Positions 53,905 to 64,000 of a stretch of 64,000 bases of DNA are shown here, piece after piece. The stretch lies in NCBI RefSeq assembly GCF_003063455.1, contig NZ_NESN01000003.1, positions 186,001-250,000 of the forward strand, given 5' to 3'. This stretch comes from Limnohabitans parvus II-B4 (GTDB lineage Bacteria > Pseudomonadota > Gammaproteobacteria > Burkholderiales > Burkholderiaceae_C). Made by a program: the position numbers and the translations under genes. The notes beneath the pieces were generated by a model. That model had not been told where the DNA came from and made no database searches. It saw nothing but the letters and a program-made list of their open reading frames with translations. Numbering within the stretch: position 1 is the stretch's first letter; every line of letters starts with the position of its first letter.

Positions 53905-54403
53905 AGCCGTGGACTTGTCAAGAGTCCACAGCACTTGGCAGGGCATTGGGCTCAATTCAGGGCTTTCAAAGGGGCACTTGCAAAAGTTTTTGTCTTCTTT
54001 AAAAAGATTTTTAAAGTTTGCGCCAACTAACTTTATCGCTCGCTCATAACGAATTTAGATAAAATTGGTGGTCTTGACCATGAATTGATGGCATAAAGTG
54101 CAGGGCTGAGTTCACGATGCGAGATTCCACACAGGAGTCCACCGGTGATCCACAGACGACCCACAAGTTGTTCAATCAGATATTAACTAGGCTGTCGATA
54201 ACTTGTGCATAAAGTCCATGTTGCAAAGCAGCAACGACCTGCCAATCGTGTTTTTGGGGCTGTGCGTATGGGCCAATTTGCCTACAATGAAGCTCCAACT
54301 ATCGCAGTTGCCATAGATTGTTGGTTCAGGGCGCGTCTCCACCAGACGCGCCCTTTTTTCTTTTACGGATCCTTGATCCACAAACACTTGCAGACGTTGC
54401 TTG
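53905..54403. other. Intergenic region between the degP-like gene and lepA
   Basis: About 500 bases without a coding frame I would support. It holds an AT-rich stretch with a near-palindrome CTTTAAAAA-ga-TTTTTAAAG (53997-54016), possible promoter boxes around gataaaat (54058-54065), a hairpin without T-run right after the degP-like gene (GTGGACT...AGTCCAC, 53909-53929), and a strong terminator at 54329-54359 just before lepA. The piece between the likely promoter and the terminator could be a leader or a small RNA. Confidence 0.5.
54329..54359 (+). terminator. Strong intrinsic terminator 45 bases before lepA
   Basis: GGGCGCGTCT-ccacc-AGACGCGCCC with six T residues. It has the form of an ideal terminator yet lies immediately upstream of the lepA start, so transcripts entering from upstream would stop unless antiterminated. 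Confidence 0.9.
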
Positions 54404-56212
54404 ATGAATCACATCAGAAATTTTTCGATCATTGCCCACATTGACCATGGCAAATCCACGCTGGCCGATCGCTTGATTCAACGGTGTGGTGGTCTCGAAG
54501 CGCGTGAGATGGAAGCCCAAGTGCTGGACTCGATGGACATCGAGAAAGAGCGTGGCATCACCATCAAGGCGCAAACTGCTGCGTTGCACTACAAGGCCAA
54601 AGATGGTCAGGTTTACAACCTCAACTTGATCGACACACCTGGTCATGTGGACTTCTCTTATGAAGTGTCGCGTTCACTGTCGGCTTGCGAAGGCGCACTG
54701 CTGGTGGTTGATGCCAGCCAGGGCGTTGAAGCACAAACCGTGGCCAACTGCTACACCGCGCTCGACTTGGGTGTGGAAGTGGTGCCCGTGCTCAACAAGA
54801 TGGATTTGCCCAACGCCGATCCGGACAATGCCCGGGCCGAAGTGGAGGATGTGATCGGCATCGACGCTACCGATGCGATTCCCTGCTCGGCCAAGACCGG
54901 CATGGGCATCGAAGAAATCCTTGAAGCCGTGGTGGCCCGCATTCCGCCGCCAAAGGGTGACCCTGATGCGCCCTTGCGCGCCATGATCATCGACAGCTGG
55001 TTTGACAGCTATGTTGGCGTGGTCATGTTGGTGCGCGTCGTTGATGGTCAGTTGATCAAAAACGAGCGTATCCGCATGATGGCCAGCAATGCCGTTTATG
55101 AAGCGGGCAGTCTGGGCGTGTTCACGCCCGCCAACGAGCCGCGCCAGTTGCTCAGGGCAGGCGAGGTGGGTTACATCATCGCGGGCATCAAAGAGTTGCA
55201 GGCGGCCAAGGTCGGCGACACCGTGACGCTGGAAAAAAAGCTGCCCAACAACATGGGCCCCGCTGCCGAGGCCTTGCCTGGCTTCAAGGAAATTCAGCCG
55301 CAAGTTTTTGCGGGTTTGTACCCGACCGAAGCCAACCAGTACGACGGCCTGCGCGACGCGCTGGAAAAACTCAAACTCAACGACGCTTCTCTGCATTACG
55401 AACCCGAAGTCTCGCAAGCTCTGGGCTTTGGCTTCCGCTGCGGCTTTTTGGGTTTGCTGCACATGGAAATCGTGCAGGAGCGTCTGGAGCGCGAGTTTGA
55501 CCAGGACTTGATCACCACCGCGCCCAGCGTGGTGTACCAAGTAGTCCAGCCCGGTGGCGAAGTCGTCATGGTGGAAAACCCCTCCAAAATGCCAGACCAA
55601 GGCAAGTTGCAGGAGATCCGGGAGCCTATCGTCACCGTGCATCTGTACATGCCGCAAGACTATGTCGGCCCTGTGATGACGCTGGCCAACCAAAAACGCG
55701 GTGTGCAGATGAACATGGCCTACCACGGTCGCCAGGTCATGTTGACCTATGAAATGCCGCTGGGCGAGATCGTGCTGGACTTTTTTGACAAGCTCAAATC
55801 GGTCAGCCGGGGCTATGCCTCGATGGATTACGAGTTCAAGGAATTCCGGGCCTCAGATGTGGTGAAGGTCGACATTTTGCTGAACGGCGAAAAGGTCGAT
55901 GCGCTGTCCATCATCGTGCACCGCTCGCAGTCACAGTACCGGGGTCGTGCGGTGGTGGCCAAGATGCGTGAGATCATCAGCCGCCAAATGTTCGACGTGG
56001 CGATTCAGGCCGCCATTGGTGCCAACATCATTGCCCGTGAAAGCATCAAGGCCTTGCGCAAAAACGTGCTGGCCAAGTGTTACGGTGGCGATATTTCGCG
56101 CAAGCGCAAGCTGCTTGAAAAGCAAAAAGCGGGTAAAAAGCGCATGAAACAAATTGGGTCGGTCGAGGTGCCTCAAGAGGCATTCTTGGCCATTTTGCAG
56201 GTGGAAGATTGA
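54404..56212 (+). CDS. lepA: Elongation factor 4 (LepA)
   Basis: Ribosome-associated GTPase (EF4) that assists translation and 30S assembly. A 602-residue chain with P-loop [10 protein letters not shown], switch regions [11 protein letters not shown] and [14 protein letters not shown] for guanine specificity, and the LepA-specific C-terminal domain ([20 protein letters not shown]). The ATG at 54404 is used; a TTG directly before it is open. It overlaps lepB by ATGA, beginning a chain of coupled genes. Confidence 0.98.
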   Translation: MNHIRNFSIIAHIDHGKSTLADRLIQRCGGLEAREMEAQVLDSMDIEKERGITIKAQTAALHYKAKDGQVYNLNLIDTPGHVDFSYEVSRSLSACEGALLVVDASQGVEAQTVANCYTALDLGVEVVPVLNKMDLPNADPDNARAEVEDVIGIDATDAIPCSAKTGMGIEEILEAVVARIPPPKGDPDAPLRAMIIDSWFDSYVGVVMLVRVVDGQLIKNERIRMMASNAVYEAGSLGVFTPANEPRQLLRAGEVGYIIAGIKELQAAKVGDTVTLEKKLPNNMGPAAEALPGFKEIQPQVFAGLYPTEANQYDGLRDALEKLKLNDASLHYEPEVSQALGFGFRCGFLGLLHMEIVQERLEREFDQDLITTAPSVVYQVVQPGGEVVMVENPSKMPDQGKLQEIREPIVTVHLYMPQDYVGPVMTLANQKRGVQMNMAYHGRQVMLTYEMPLGEIVLDFFDKLKSVSRGYASMDYEFKEFRASDVVKVDILLNGEKVDALSIIVHRSQSQYRGRAVVAKMREIISRQMFDVAIQAAIGANIIARESIKALRKNVLAKCYGGDISRKRKLLEKQKAGKKRMKQIGSVEVPQEAFLAILQVED

Positions 56213-57177
56213 TGCAGTTTTTAACGTCTTTGGTGCTGGCCGCTTTTGTGGGCTATGCCGGTGCTTGGTATACGGGTTTCATCGAGGGCAACTTTGCGCT
56301 GCTCTTGTTGTTGGCCACGGTGGTCACAGGCATTTATTGGCTGGCCGAGCGCTTTGTGTTTTTGCCTCAGCGCCAAAAAGCTGCCGTGCAACTGGAAGCC
56401 GAAACAGCACAGCGCCGTGCAGATTTGGCCAAGATGGGCATAGACAAGGTGGATACCGATACGAAGGACGCCCAAGAAAAATTGCTGATGCAACCTTGGT
56501 GGCTGGACTGGACTGCGGGCTTGTTTCCGGTCATCGTGGTCGTGTTCATCTTGCGCTCATTTTTGTTTGAGCCATTCAAGATTCCGTCCGGTTCGATGAT
56601 CCCGACCTTGCACATTGGTGATTTGATCCTCGTGAACAAATTCCATTACGGTATTCGTTTGCCCGTGGCCAACATCAAGGTCACGCAAGGCACGCCCGTC
56701 CAGCGCGGTGATGTGATGGTGTTCCGTTACCCGCCCAAACCCACGGTGGACTACATCAAGCGTGTGGTGGGTGTGCCTGGTGATGAAGTGGCCTATCTGA
56801 ACAAGAAGCTCACCATCAATGGCAAAGCGTTGCCCACTCAGGCCTTGCCCGACTTTTTCGACGAGTCGACCATGCGTTACTTCAAGCACCGCAGCGAGAC
56901 GCTAGGAGCCAAGCCGCACCAGACCATTCAAGACGATGACCGCCCCGCATTCGTGCCGGGTGCTGATCCGTTTGCCGGTCGTGAAAACTGCAACTACACC
57001 GTCGAAGGCGTGACCTGCAAAGTGCCAGAGGGGCATTACTTCATGATGGGTGACAACCGCGACAACTCTTTGGATTCGCGCTATTGGGGCTTTGTGCCCG
57101 ATGCCAACATCGTGGGCAAAGCTTTTTTTGTGTGGATGAACTTTGGCAACCTCAAGCGCATTGGCGCTTTTGACTGA
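56209..57177 (+). CDS. lepB: Signal peptidase I
   Basis: Inner-membrane Ser-Lys protease that removes Sec signal peptides. Two N-terminal helices, a third hydrophobic segment ([17 protein letters not shown]), catalytic serine in [13 protein letters not shown], catalytic lysine in [13 protein letters not shown], and [18 protein letters not shown] near the end. 322 residues, the usual length for the gamma/beta form. Confidence 0.96.
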   Translation: MMQFLTSLVLAAFVGYAGAWYTGFIEGNFALLLLLATVVTGIYWLAERFVFLPQRQKAAVQLEAETAQRRADLAKMGIDKVDTDTKDAQEKLLMQPWWLDWTAGLFPVIVVVFILRSFLFEPFKIPSGSMIPTLHIGDLILVNKFHYGIRLPVANIKVTQGTPVQRGDVMVFRYPPKPTVDYIKRVVGVPGDEVAYLNKKLTINGKALPTQALPDFFDESTMRYFKHRSETLGAKPHQTIQDDDRPAFVPGADPFAGRENCNYTVEGVTCKVPEGHYFMMGDNRDNSLDSRYWGFVPDANIVGKAFFVWMNFGNLKRIGAFD

Positions 57178-57184
57178 GGTGAGC

Positions 57185-57877
57185 GTGGCCACATCTCCTG
57201 CACTGTCTGAACTGCAAATCCGCCTGGGCTATGCCTTTCGCCAAGCGGCGCTGCTGCAGCAAGCGGTCACGCACCGCAGTTTCAGCGCAGACCACAATGA
57301 GCGCTTGGAGTTTTTGGGCGACTCGGTGCTGAACCTCTCGGTTGCACACTTGCTGTACACCCAGCTGGCCAGCTTGCCCGAAGGCGATTTGTCGCGTGTG
57401 CGGGCCAATCTGGTCAAGCAAGACACCTTGCACCAACTGGCCAAAACCCTGGATTTGTCCTCGGTGATGCGGCTGGGCGAGGGCGAAATGCGCTCAGGTG
57501 GTCAAAACCGCCCCTCCATCTTGGCCGACGCGCTGGAAGCGATCATTGGTGCCGTGTACCTGGACGGTGGCTACAAGGATGCACAAGTCTTGGTCGAGCG
57601 CCTCTTTGCCCAGGTCGACATCAAACCCGACATGCAGGCCGTGGGCAAAGACCCCAAGACCGAGCTGCAAGAGTGGTTGCAAGGGCGCAAGTTCGCGCTG
57701 CCCAAATACACCGTGGTCGGCACATCCGGCGCGGCGCACCGCCAGCAGTTCGAGGTCTCGTGCGAAGTGACCGAATTGCGCCAAACCCAACAAGGCTCGG
57801 GCGCATCGCGTCGCGCTGCCGAACAAGCAGCGGCTGCCGCCATGCTGCTCACCTTGAAATCCGAAAGCGCCGCATGA
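57185..57877 (+). CDS. rnc: Ribonuclease III
   Basis: Double-strand-specific endonuclease for rRNA and mRNA processing. The signature [13 protein letters not shown] with metal-binding Glu and Asp, the second acidic site ([15 protein letters not shown]) and a C-terminal dsRNA-binding domain ([13 protein letters not shown]...[14 protein letters not shown]) are present. The start is probably GTG at 57185 (or 57179), right after the lepB stop. It overlaps era by ATGA. Confidence 0.96.
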   Translation: MATSPALSELQIRLGYAFRQAALLQQAVTHRSFSADHNERLEFLGDSVLNLSVAHLLYTQLASLPEGDLSRVRANLVKQDTLHQLAKTLDLSSVMRLGEGEMRSGGQNRPSILADALEAIIGAVYLDGGYKDAQVLVERLFAQVDIKPDMQAVGKDPKTELQEWLQGRKFALPKYTVVGTSGAAHRQQFEVSCEVTELRQTQQGSGASRRAAEQAAAAAMLLTLKSESAA

Positions 57878-58941
57878 GCACCGATAAAAAAATGCCTGAA
57901 ACTGAACGCACACCGCAAGAGCAAACCATGCGCCGCCCTGTACAAATCGCGGGTGTGACCATTCAGCCTCGATCCTCTGCTGAAAATGCGTCGGAAGACG
58001 CCGCCTTGCCCCCGGTTGCAGCTGCCCCCGCGCCTGTGCCGATGGAAGGCCAGCGCTGCGGCTTGGTGGCCATTGTTGGCAAACCCAACGTGGGCAAGTC
58101 GACCTTGCTCAACGCCTTGGTCGGTCAAAAAATCAGCATCACCTCGCGCAAAGCGCAAACCACGCGCCACCGCATCACCGGCATCCGCACCCAGGGCGCT
58201 GCCCAATATGTGTTTGTCGATACCCCTGGTTTCCAGACCATCCACGGCACCGCGCTCAACAAGTCGCTGAACAAAACCGTGGTGGGTGCCGTGAGCGATG
58301 TGGATCTGGTTTTGTTTGTGGTCGAGGCCGGTAGCTTCACCACGGCCGACGCCAAAGTGCTGGCGCTGCTCAAGCCCGGCATTCCGGTCTTGTTGGTGGC
58401 CAACAAACTCGACAACGTGCACCGCCGTGGCGACATCGCGCCCTGGCTGCAAAGCATGCACGAGCGCCATGCCTTCACCGAGTTTGTGCCCATGTCGGCC
58501 AAGCAGCCCAAAGACATCGAACGCCTGCTCGGTATTTGCGAAAAATACCTGCCCGAGCAGCCCTGGTGGCACGCCGAGGACGAACTCACCGACCGCAGCG
58601 AAAAGTTTTTGGCCAGCGAAATGGTGCGTGAAAAACTCTTCCGCCTGACAGGTGACGAGTTGCCCTATACATCCACCGTGGTGATCGATAAATTTGAAGA
58701 AGAAGCGGGCCGCACGTCCAAGCGCATGTTGCGCATTGCCGCCACCATCGTGGTCGAGCGCGAAGGCCACAAGGCCATGGTGATCGGTGACAAGGGTGAA
58801 AAGCTCAAGCGCATCGGCACCGAAACCCGCGTGGAGCTGGAAAAACTGCTCGACGCCAAGGTGTTCATTGAGCTGTGGGTCAAAGTGCGTTCAGGCTGGG
58901 CCGACGACGAAGCGCGTGTGCGCAGCTTCGGCTACGAGTAA
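57874..58941 (+). CDS. era: GTPase Era
   Basis: Essential GTPase for 30S assembly that binds the 3' end of 16S rRNA. G1 [10 protein letters not shown]3 DTPGF, G4 NKLD and the KH domain ([24 protein letters not shown]) are all present. At 355 residues it is longer than E. coli Era (301) owing to an N-terminal extension of about 55 residues (Glu/Pro/Ala-rich, with [16 protein letters not shown]) before the G domain. The GTPase core is intact. Confidence 0.97.
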   Translation: MSTDKKMPETERTPQEQTMRRPVQIAGVTIQPRSSAENASEDAALPPVAAAPAPVPMEGQRCGLVAIVGKPNVGKSTLLNALVGQKISITSRKAQTTRHRITGIRTQGAAQYVFVDTPGFQTIHGTALNKSLNKTVVGAVSDVDLVLFVVEAGSFTTADAKVLALLKPGIPVLLVANKLDNVHRRGDIAPWLQSMHERHAFTEFVPMSAKQPKDIERLLGICEKYLPEQPWWHAEDELTDRSEKFLASEMVREKLFRLTGDELPYTSTVVIDKFEEEAGRTSKRMLRIAATIVVEREGHKAMVIGDKGEKLKRIGTETRVELEKLLDAKVFIELWVKVRSGWADDEARVRSFGYE

Positions 58942-58952
58942 GCCCTGCGTCC

Positions 58953-59702
58953 ATGGCCACCAAGCGGATCGCAGACGAGCCAGCCTATGTGCTGCACCGC
59001 TACGACTGGAGCGAAACCAGCCTGATCCTCGAAGTCTTCACCCGCCACCATGGCCGGGTGGCTTTGGTGGCCAAAGGGGCCAAACGGCCCACATCCAGTT
59101 TTCGCCCGGTGCTCTTGCCGCTGCAGCCTTTGTCGCTGGCGTTTGGGGGCGATGGTGATATCCGCACCCTCAAATCGGCCGAGTGGGTGGGTGGTTATGT
59201 CATGCCCACGGGCGAGGCGCTGCTGTCGGGTTATTACCTCAATGAATTGCTGATGCGCCTGACGGCGCGAGACGACCCCCATCCGCATTTGTTTGAGGTG
59301 TATGCCGCCGCCGTGCGCTTGCTCGCCAGCGGTGACCCCGATGCACTGCAATGGGCTTTGCGTGCGTTTGAACTGCTGTTGCTTAAAAACATGGGCTTGC
59401 TGCCTGCGCTCAACTTGCAAACCCTGACGCTCAAGCCGCTGGAGCCTGAAGGTTTCTACACCTTGGTGCCAGAAGCGGGGCTTCAATGGGTGCCCGAGGG
59501 CAGCCGACACGCTTTGCAGGGTGCGCAATGGCTGGCGCTGCAAGCGGCACTCGACGACCCCAGTCCGCTGGCCGCCTTGCTGCGTGAATGCGCCGACCTG
59601 CTTGTGCAACTGCAGCGCCCCTTGCGCTTGATGCTCAACTACCATTGCGGCGTGGGCGCTTTGCGTACCCGCCAGATGATGCTGGACTTGCAAACCTTAT
59701 GA
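58953..59702 (+). CDS. recO: DNA repair protein RecO
   Basis: Loads RecA on SSB-coated DNA with RecR and RecF. A 249-residue protein: N-terminal OB-fold ([36 protein letters not shown]), then a helical domain ([25 protein letters not shown]). The zinc-binding cysteines found in some RecO proteins are not evident. The start at 58953 lies 11 bases after era. It overlaps pdxJ by ATGA. Confidence 0.94.
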   Translation: MATKRIADEPAYVLHRYDWSETSLILEVFTRHHGRVALVAKGAKRPTSSFRPVLLPLQPLSLAFGGDGDIRTLKSAEWVGGYVMPTGEALLSGYYLNELLMRLTARDDPHPHLFEVYAAAVRLLASGDPDALQWALRAFELLLLKNMGLLPALNLQTLTLKPLEPEGFYTLVPEAGLQWVPEGSRHALQGAQWLALQAALDDPSPLAALLRECADLLVQLQRPLRLMLNYHCGVGALRTRQMMLDLQTL

Positions 59703-60460
59703 ACACCTCCTTGACGACCACCCCCCAACGCGTGGCCCTGTCGGTCAACGTCAACAAAGTCGCGCTGCTGCGCAACTCCCGCCACCTGGGCATCCCCAGC
59801 GTCACTCGCGCGGCCGAGCTGTGCCTGCAAGCGGGCGCGCAGGGCATCACCATCCACCCCCGGCCTGACGAGCGGCACATTCGTGCCAGCGACGTGCCCG
59901 AGTTGCACGCCCTCATGCAGGCCTGGCCCGACCGCGAGTTCAACATCGAAGGCAACCCCTTCCACAACCTTATGGACCATGTACGCGCCGTGCGTCCGCA
60001 CCAGGTGACCTTTGTGCCCGACAGTGAAGGCCAGTTCACCAGCGACCATGGCTGGAGTTTTCCGCAAGACGCCGAACGACTGAAACCCCTGATCGACGAG
60101 TGCAATGCTCTGGGCGTGCGCGTGAGCCTGTTCATGGACCCGGTGCCTGAGCAAATGGCCGGGGCCCGCGCTGTGGGTGCCGACCGGGTGGAGCTGTACA
60201 CCGAGCCCTATGCCGCCAGCTGGGGCACGCCAGACAACGCCGCGCAGTTGCAGCGTTACGCCGATGCCGCACTGGCCGCAACGCAAGCGGGGCTGGGCTT
60301 GAATGCCGGTCACGACCTCAACCGTGACAACCTGCCCGCCTTTGTAGCGGCCGTCAAAGGCCTGCAAGAAGTCTCGATTGGCCACGCCTTCATGGCCGAC
60401 GCGCTGGAGCTGGGCTATACCGCGACTGTGCAGGCTTACCTCGCTTGCCTGAAAAAATGA
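59699..60460 (+). CDS. pdxJ: Pyridoxine 5'-phosphate synthase
   Basis: Condenses 1-deoxy-xylulose phosphate and 3-amino-2-oxopropyl phosphate to make vitamin B6. A 253-residue TIM barrel: [71 protein letters not shown] and GLNAGHDLN are the family blocks. Overlaps both neighbours by ATGA-type junctions; recO-pdxJ-acpS order is common in Proteobacteria. Confidence 0.97.
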   Translation: MNTSLTTTPQRVALSVNVNKVALLRNSRHLGIPSVTRAAELCLQAGAQGITIHPRPDERHIRASDVPELHALMQAWPDREFNIEGNPFHNLMDHVRAVRPHQVTFVPDSEGQFTSDHGWSFPQDAERLKPLIDECNALGVRVSLFMDPVPEQMAGARAVGADRVELYTEPYAASWGTPDNAAQLQRYADAALAATQAGLGLNAGHDLNRDNLPAFVAAVKGLQEVSIGHAFMADALELGYTATVQAYLACLKK

Positions 60461-60864
60461 TCTACGGCATCGGCACCGACATCTGCGACATCCGCCGCAT
60501 CAAAGCCAGCCTGGAGCGGCACGGTGAGCGCTTTGCCGCCAAGGTCTTGAGCGACACCGAGATGGCCACCTGGAAGGCCCGCAGTGCCCGCTGGCCCGAG
60601 CGCGGTGTGCGCTACTTGGCCACCCGCTTTTCGGCCAAAGAGGCTTTCAGCAAGGCCATTGGCTTGGGCATGCGCATGCCCATGACCTGGCGCCTCTGCG
60701 AAATTGGCAAGCTGCCCAGCGGTCAGCCGTTCATCGTGCTGCACGGCGAACTGAAAACATGGTTTGAAGCCAAAAACCTCAGCGCCCACATCACCGTGAC
60801 CGACGAGTCCGAATACGCCGCCAGTTTTTGCGTGGTCGAGACCGCAAGCGCACCACACCCTTGA
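60457..60864 (+). CDS. acpS: Holo-ACP synthase
   Basis: Transfers phosphopantetheine from CoA to the serine of AcpP. A 135-residue chain with [14 protein letters not shown] (magnesium Asp) and [13 protein letters not shown] (catalytic Glu/Lys). Start at 60457, overlapping pdxJ by four bases; earlier in-frame codons belong to pdxJ. Confidence 0.95.
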   Translation: MIYGIGTDICDIRRIKASLERHGERFAAKVLSDTEMATWKARSARWPERGVRYLATRFSAKEAFSKAIGLGMRMPMTWRLCEIGKLPSGQPFIVLHGELKTWFEAKNLSAHITVTDESEYAASFCVVETASAPHP

Positions 60865-60901
60865 TTTGCCGCGCTGGCGCCCCACATTGAATGGACACCC
60901 C

Positions 60902-61987
60902 ATGACACAGCACGCCCCCCTGATCATCGACATTGCCGGCACCACATTGACCGGCGTGGACCGCCGCCGCCTGGCGCATCCGCTCGTTGGCGGCATGATT
61001 CTGTTTGGCCGGAACTGGCACAGCCGTGCGCAGCTGACCGCGCTGTGTGCCGACATCAAAAACCTCCGACCCGACCTCTTGATCGCAGTGGACCACGAAG
61101 GCGGTCGTGTGCAGCGCTTTCGCACCGACGGCTTCACCCATTTGCCACCCATGCGCGCCCTGGGCGAGATTTGGGGGCAAGACGACAAGGGGCAACCCGG
61201 CTCGGGCGTGCTCAAGGCCTGCGAAGCGGCCACGTCGGCGGGCTTTGTGCTGGCGAGTGAGCTGCGCGCCTGCGGCGTGGACTTCAGCTTCACGCCCGTG
61301 CTCGATCTGGACCACGGTGAGAGCGGCGTCATAGGCGACCGCGCCTTTGCCCGCGACCCCCGCGTGGTGAGTCTGCTCGCCCGCAGCCTGATGCAGGGCC
61401 TGCTGCAAGCGGGCATGGGCAACTGCGGCAAGCATTTCCCCGGGCACGGCGCCGTCAAGGCCGACTCGCACGTGGCGCTGCCCGTGGACAAACGCGGCCT
61501 CAAAGCCATCTTGGCCGATGACGCGCAGCCTTACCGCTGGCTCACCAGCGTGCTCACCGCCGTCATGCCCGCCCATGTCATCTACAGCAAGGTCGACAGC
61601 CGCCCGGCAGGCTTTTCGCCGCGCTGGCTGCAAGACATCCTCCGCGCTCAGCTGGGTTTTCAGGGTGTGGTCTGCACCGACGACCTGTCGATGGCTGCCG
61701 CCCGACAGATGGATGGCCGCACGCTCAGCTACACCGAAGCGGTGATCACTGCGCTGCAAGCCGGATGCGACCTGGCGCTGTTGTGCAACCGTTCTGCGGT
61801 GAACGACGGCACCGAGCTGGACGAGGTGCTGGACCAGCTGGCGGAAGCCCAACTCAAAGGCCACTGGACACCCAGCGACATCAGCGAAGAGCGGCGCTTG
61901 AACCTTTTGCCCCGGTCACCCGCCCGCCCTTGGGACGAGCTGGTGCGCTCTGCCGACTACATGCAGGCACTCGACCGCCTGCCTTGA
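60902..61987 (+). CDS. nagZ: Beta-N-acetylhexosaminidase NagZ (GH3)
   Basis: Cytoplasmic muropeptide recycling enzyme that removes N-acetylglucosamine from GlcNAc-anhydroMurNAc peptides; its product can induce AmpC. The GH3 blocks are present: IAVDHEGGRVQRFRTDGFTHLP, FTPVLDLDHGESGVIGDRAF, the catalytic-histidine loop GKHFPGHGAVKADSH, and the nucleophile in VVCTDDLSMAAA. 361 residues, the start at 60902 matching the family N-terminus. Confidence 0.96.
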   Translation: MTQHAPLIIDIAGTTLTGVDRRRLAHPLVGGMILFGRNWHSRAQLTALCADIKNLRPDLLIAVDHEGGRVQRFRTDGFTHLPPMRALGEIWGQDDKGQPGSGVLKACEAATSAGFVLASELRACGVDFSFTPVLDLDHGESGVIGDRAFARDPRVVSLLARSLMQGLLQAGMGNCGKHFPGHGAVKADSHVALPVDKRGLKAILADDAQPYRWLTSVLTAVMPAHVIYSKVDSRPAGFSPRWLQDILRAQLGFQGVVCTDDLSMAAARQMDGRTLSYTEAVITALQAGCDLALLCNRSAVNDGTELDEVLDQLAEAQLKGHWTPSDISEERRLNLLPRSPARPWDELVRSADYMQALDRLP

Positions 61988-62005
61988 ACTGAACAGGAAA
62001 CCTGA

Positions 62006-62332
62006 ATGAACTGGATTGCACGCATCATCATGGGCTTGCTCGGACTGGGTTTCCTGGCGGCCTTGCTCTTTGGTTTGCTCTGCTACATCGTCTTTGCGAC
62101 GGTGCGTTGGTTGTTGACAGGCCGCAAGCCGCAGGTGGTGATGGTTTGGCAGCAGTTCAAGGCCATGCGCCAGGGCTTCCAGCAGGGTGGTTTCCGCGCA
62201 GGAACAGGACAAGGCTTCGAGCCTCCCAGAGGTCAAGGCGCCCCATTTCCCCATGATGATCAGGTGGTGGATGTGGAAGTGCGTGAGGTCGTGGAAGATG
62301 CGCCTCGCTTGCCACCCCGCCAGCAGGGGTAA
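62006..62332 (+). CDS. Small inner-membrane protein, unknown function
   Basis: A 108-residue protein with one strongly hydrophobic helix (IIMGLLGLGFLAALLFGLLCYIVFATV, residues about 7-33) then a short basic stretch and a disordered, Gly/Gln/Arg-rich cytosolic tail (FRAGTGQGFEPPRGQG) with a valine-rich acidic patch (QVVDVEVREVVED). No family recognised. It follows nagZ by 18 bases with a ribosome site (cagga), so it is probably translated. The downstream palindrome ends the unit. Confidence 0.7.
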   Translation: MNWIARIIMGLLGLGFLAALLFGLLCYIVFATVRWLLTGRKPQVVMVWQQFKAMRQGFQQGGFRAGTGQGFEPPRGQGAPFPHDDQVVDVEVREVVEDAPRLPPRQQG

Positions 62333-62345
62333 ATTTAGTTTTTAA

Positions 62346-62377
62346 ATGACAAACGCGGCCTAGGCCGCGTTTGTCAT
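62346..62377. terminator. 32-bp perfect palindrome between the small membrane gene and lysS
   Basis: The sequence ATGACAAACGCGGCC-TA-GGCCGCGTTTGTCAT is identical to its own reverse complement over 32 bases. It lies between convergent genes and should form a very stable hairpin in either transcript. T-runs are weak, but its position suggests a bidirectional terminator. Confidence 0.65.
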
Positions 62378-62392
62378 TGGGGCTCGGTGAAC

Positions 62393-63946
<1,554 letters not shown>

Positions 63947-64000
63947 GGCGGGCGGTGGTTGGGCTGGGTGCGCTGGGCACCTGAGCCGGGGTTGCGGGGG

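Noticed and set aside
53909-53929. Terminator after the degP-like gene
   Set aside because: The stem GTGGACT/AGTCCAC is present but short and not followed by T residues.

Overview
The window looks like chromosome of a betaproteobacterium of the order Burkholderiales, most probably a Comamonadaceae member (Limnohabitans/Rhodoferax/Acidovorax-like). This is inferred from protein character and gene order: argH-ppc facing hemC-hemD-hemX-hemY; rne facing rluC; DUF177-rpmF-plsX-fabH-fabD-fabG-acpP-fabF; degP-lepA-lepB-rnc-era-recO-pdxJ-acpS-nagZ. No rRNA, tRNA or CRISPR array was found.

Layout. 1-8.1 kb is mixed core: the 5' end of valS, a rubrerythrin / Fe-S (CCG-domain) / DUF3501 trio, a Bug-type solute-binding protein, an old yellow enzyme, a tandem REP-like array, then truC and yaaA whose start codons overlap on opposite strands, and queF. 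8.1-22.4 kb is an accessory island: a HigBA-like toxin-antitoxin pair, a PACE efflux protein, a MazEF-like pair, an IGHMBP2-type helicase, a GHKL ATPase fused to a PD-(D/E)XK-like nuclease, the two Kiwa anti-phage genes (kwaB, kwaA), an MmeI-like restriction-modification enzyme, a noncanonical Fic protein behind what looks like an autoregulated leaderless promoter, a histone-deacetylase-like amidohydrolase and a BRO-domain protein. 22.4-28.6 kb holds a crotonase, dinB, REP-type repeats, an FMN-dependent alpha-hydroxyacid dehydrogenase, a bacteriohemerythrin, an LCM-type methyltransferase and one unknown membrane-anchored protein.

28.6-64 kb is dense core. It has argH, ppc, the heme genes, rne with a long leader, rluC, a HAD phosphatase, a Rieske protein, an S49 peptidase, an RsmI-like methylase and maf. 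The fatty-acid synthesis operon follows and ends in a strong terminator that overlaps the start of the next small membrane gene. Then come degP (without the rpoE-rseA-rseB genes that often precede it in relatives), the lepA-to-acpS run coupled mostly by 4-base ATGA overlaps, nagZ, a small membrane protein, a 32-bp perfect palindrome and lysS.

The most interesting part is 12.3-19.1 kb. A Kiwa pair is sandwiched between a GHKL-nuclease fusion and an MmeI-like enzyme on one strand, so Kiwa may act here as part of a larger, possibly undescribed defence cassette. Next to it lies a Fic-fold protein whose motif lacks the catalytic histidine and whose gene seems to start at or next to its own transcription start, under a 12-bp-arm palindrome. 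All assignments come from reading translated sequence and motifs by eye; no database search was run.
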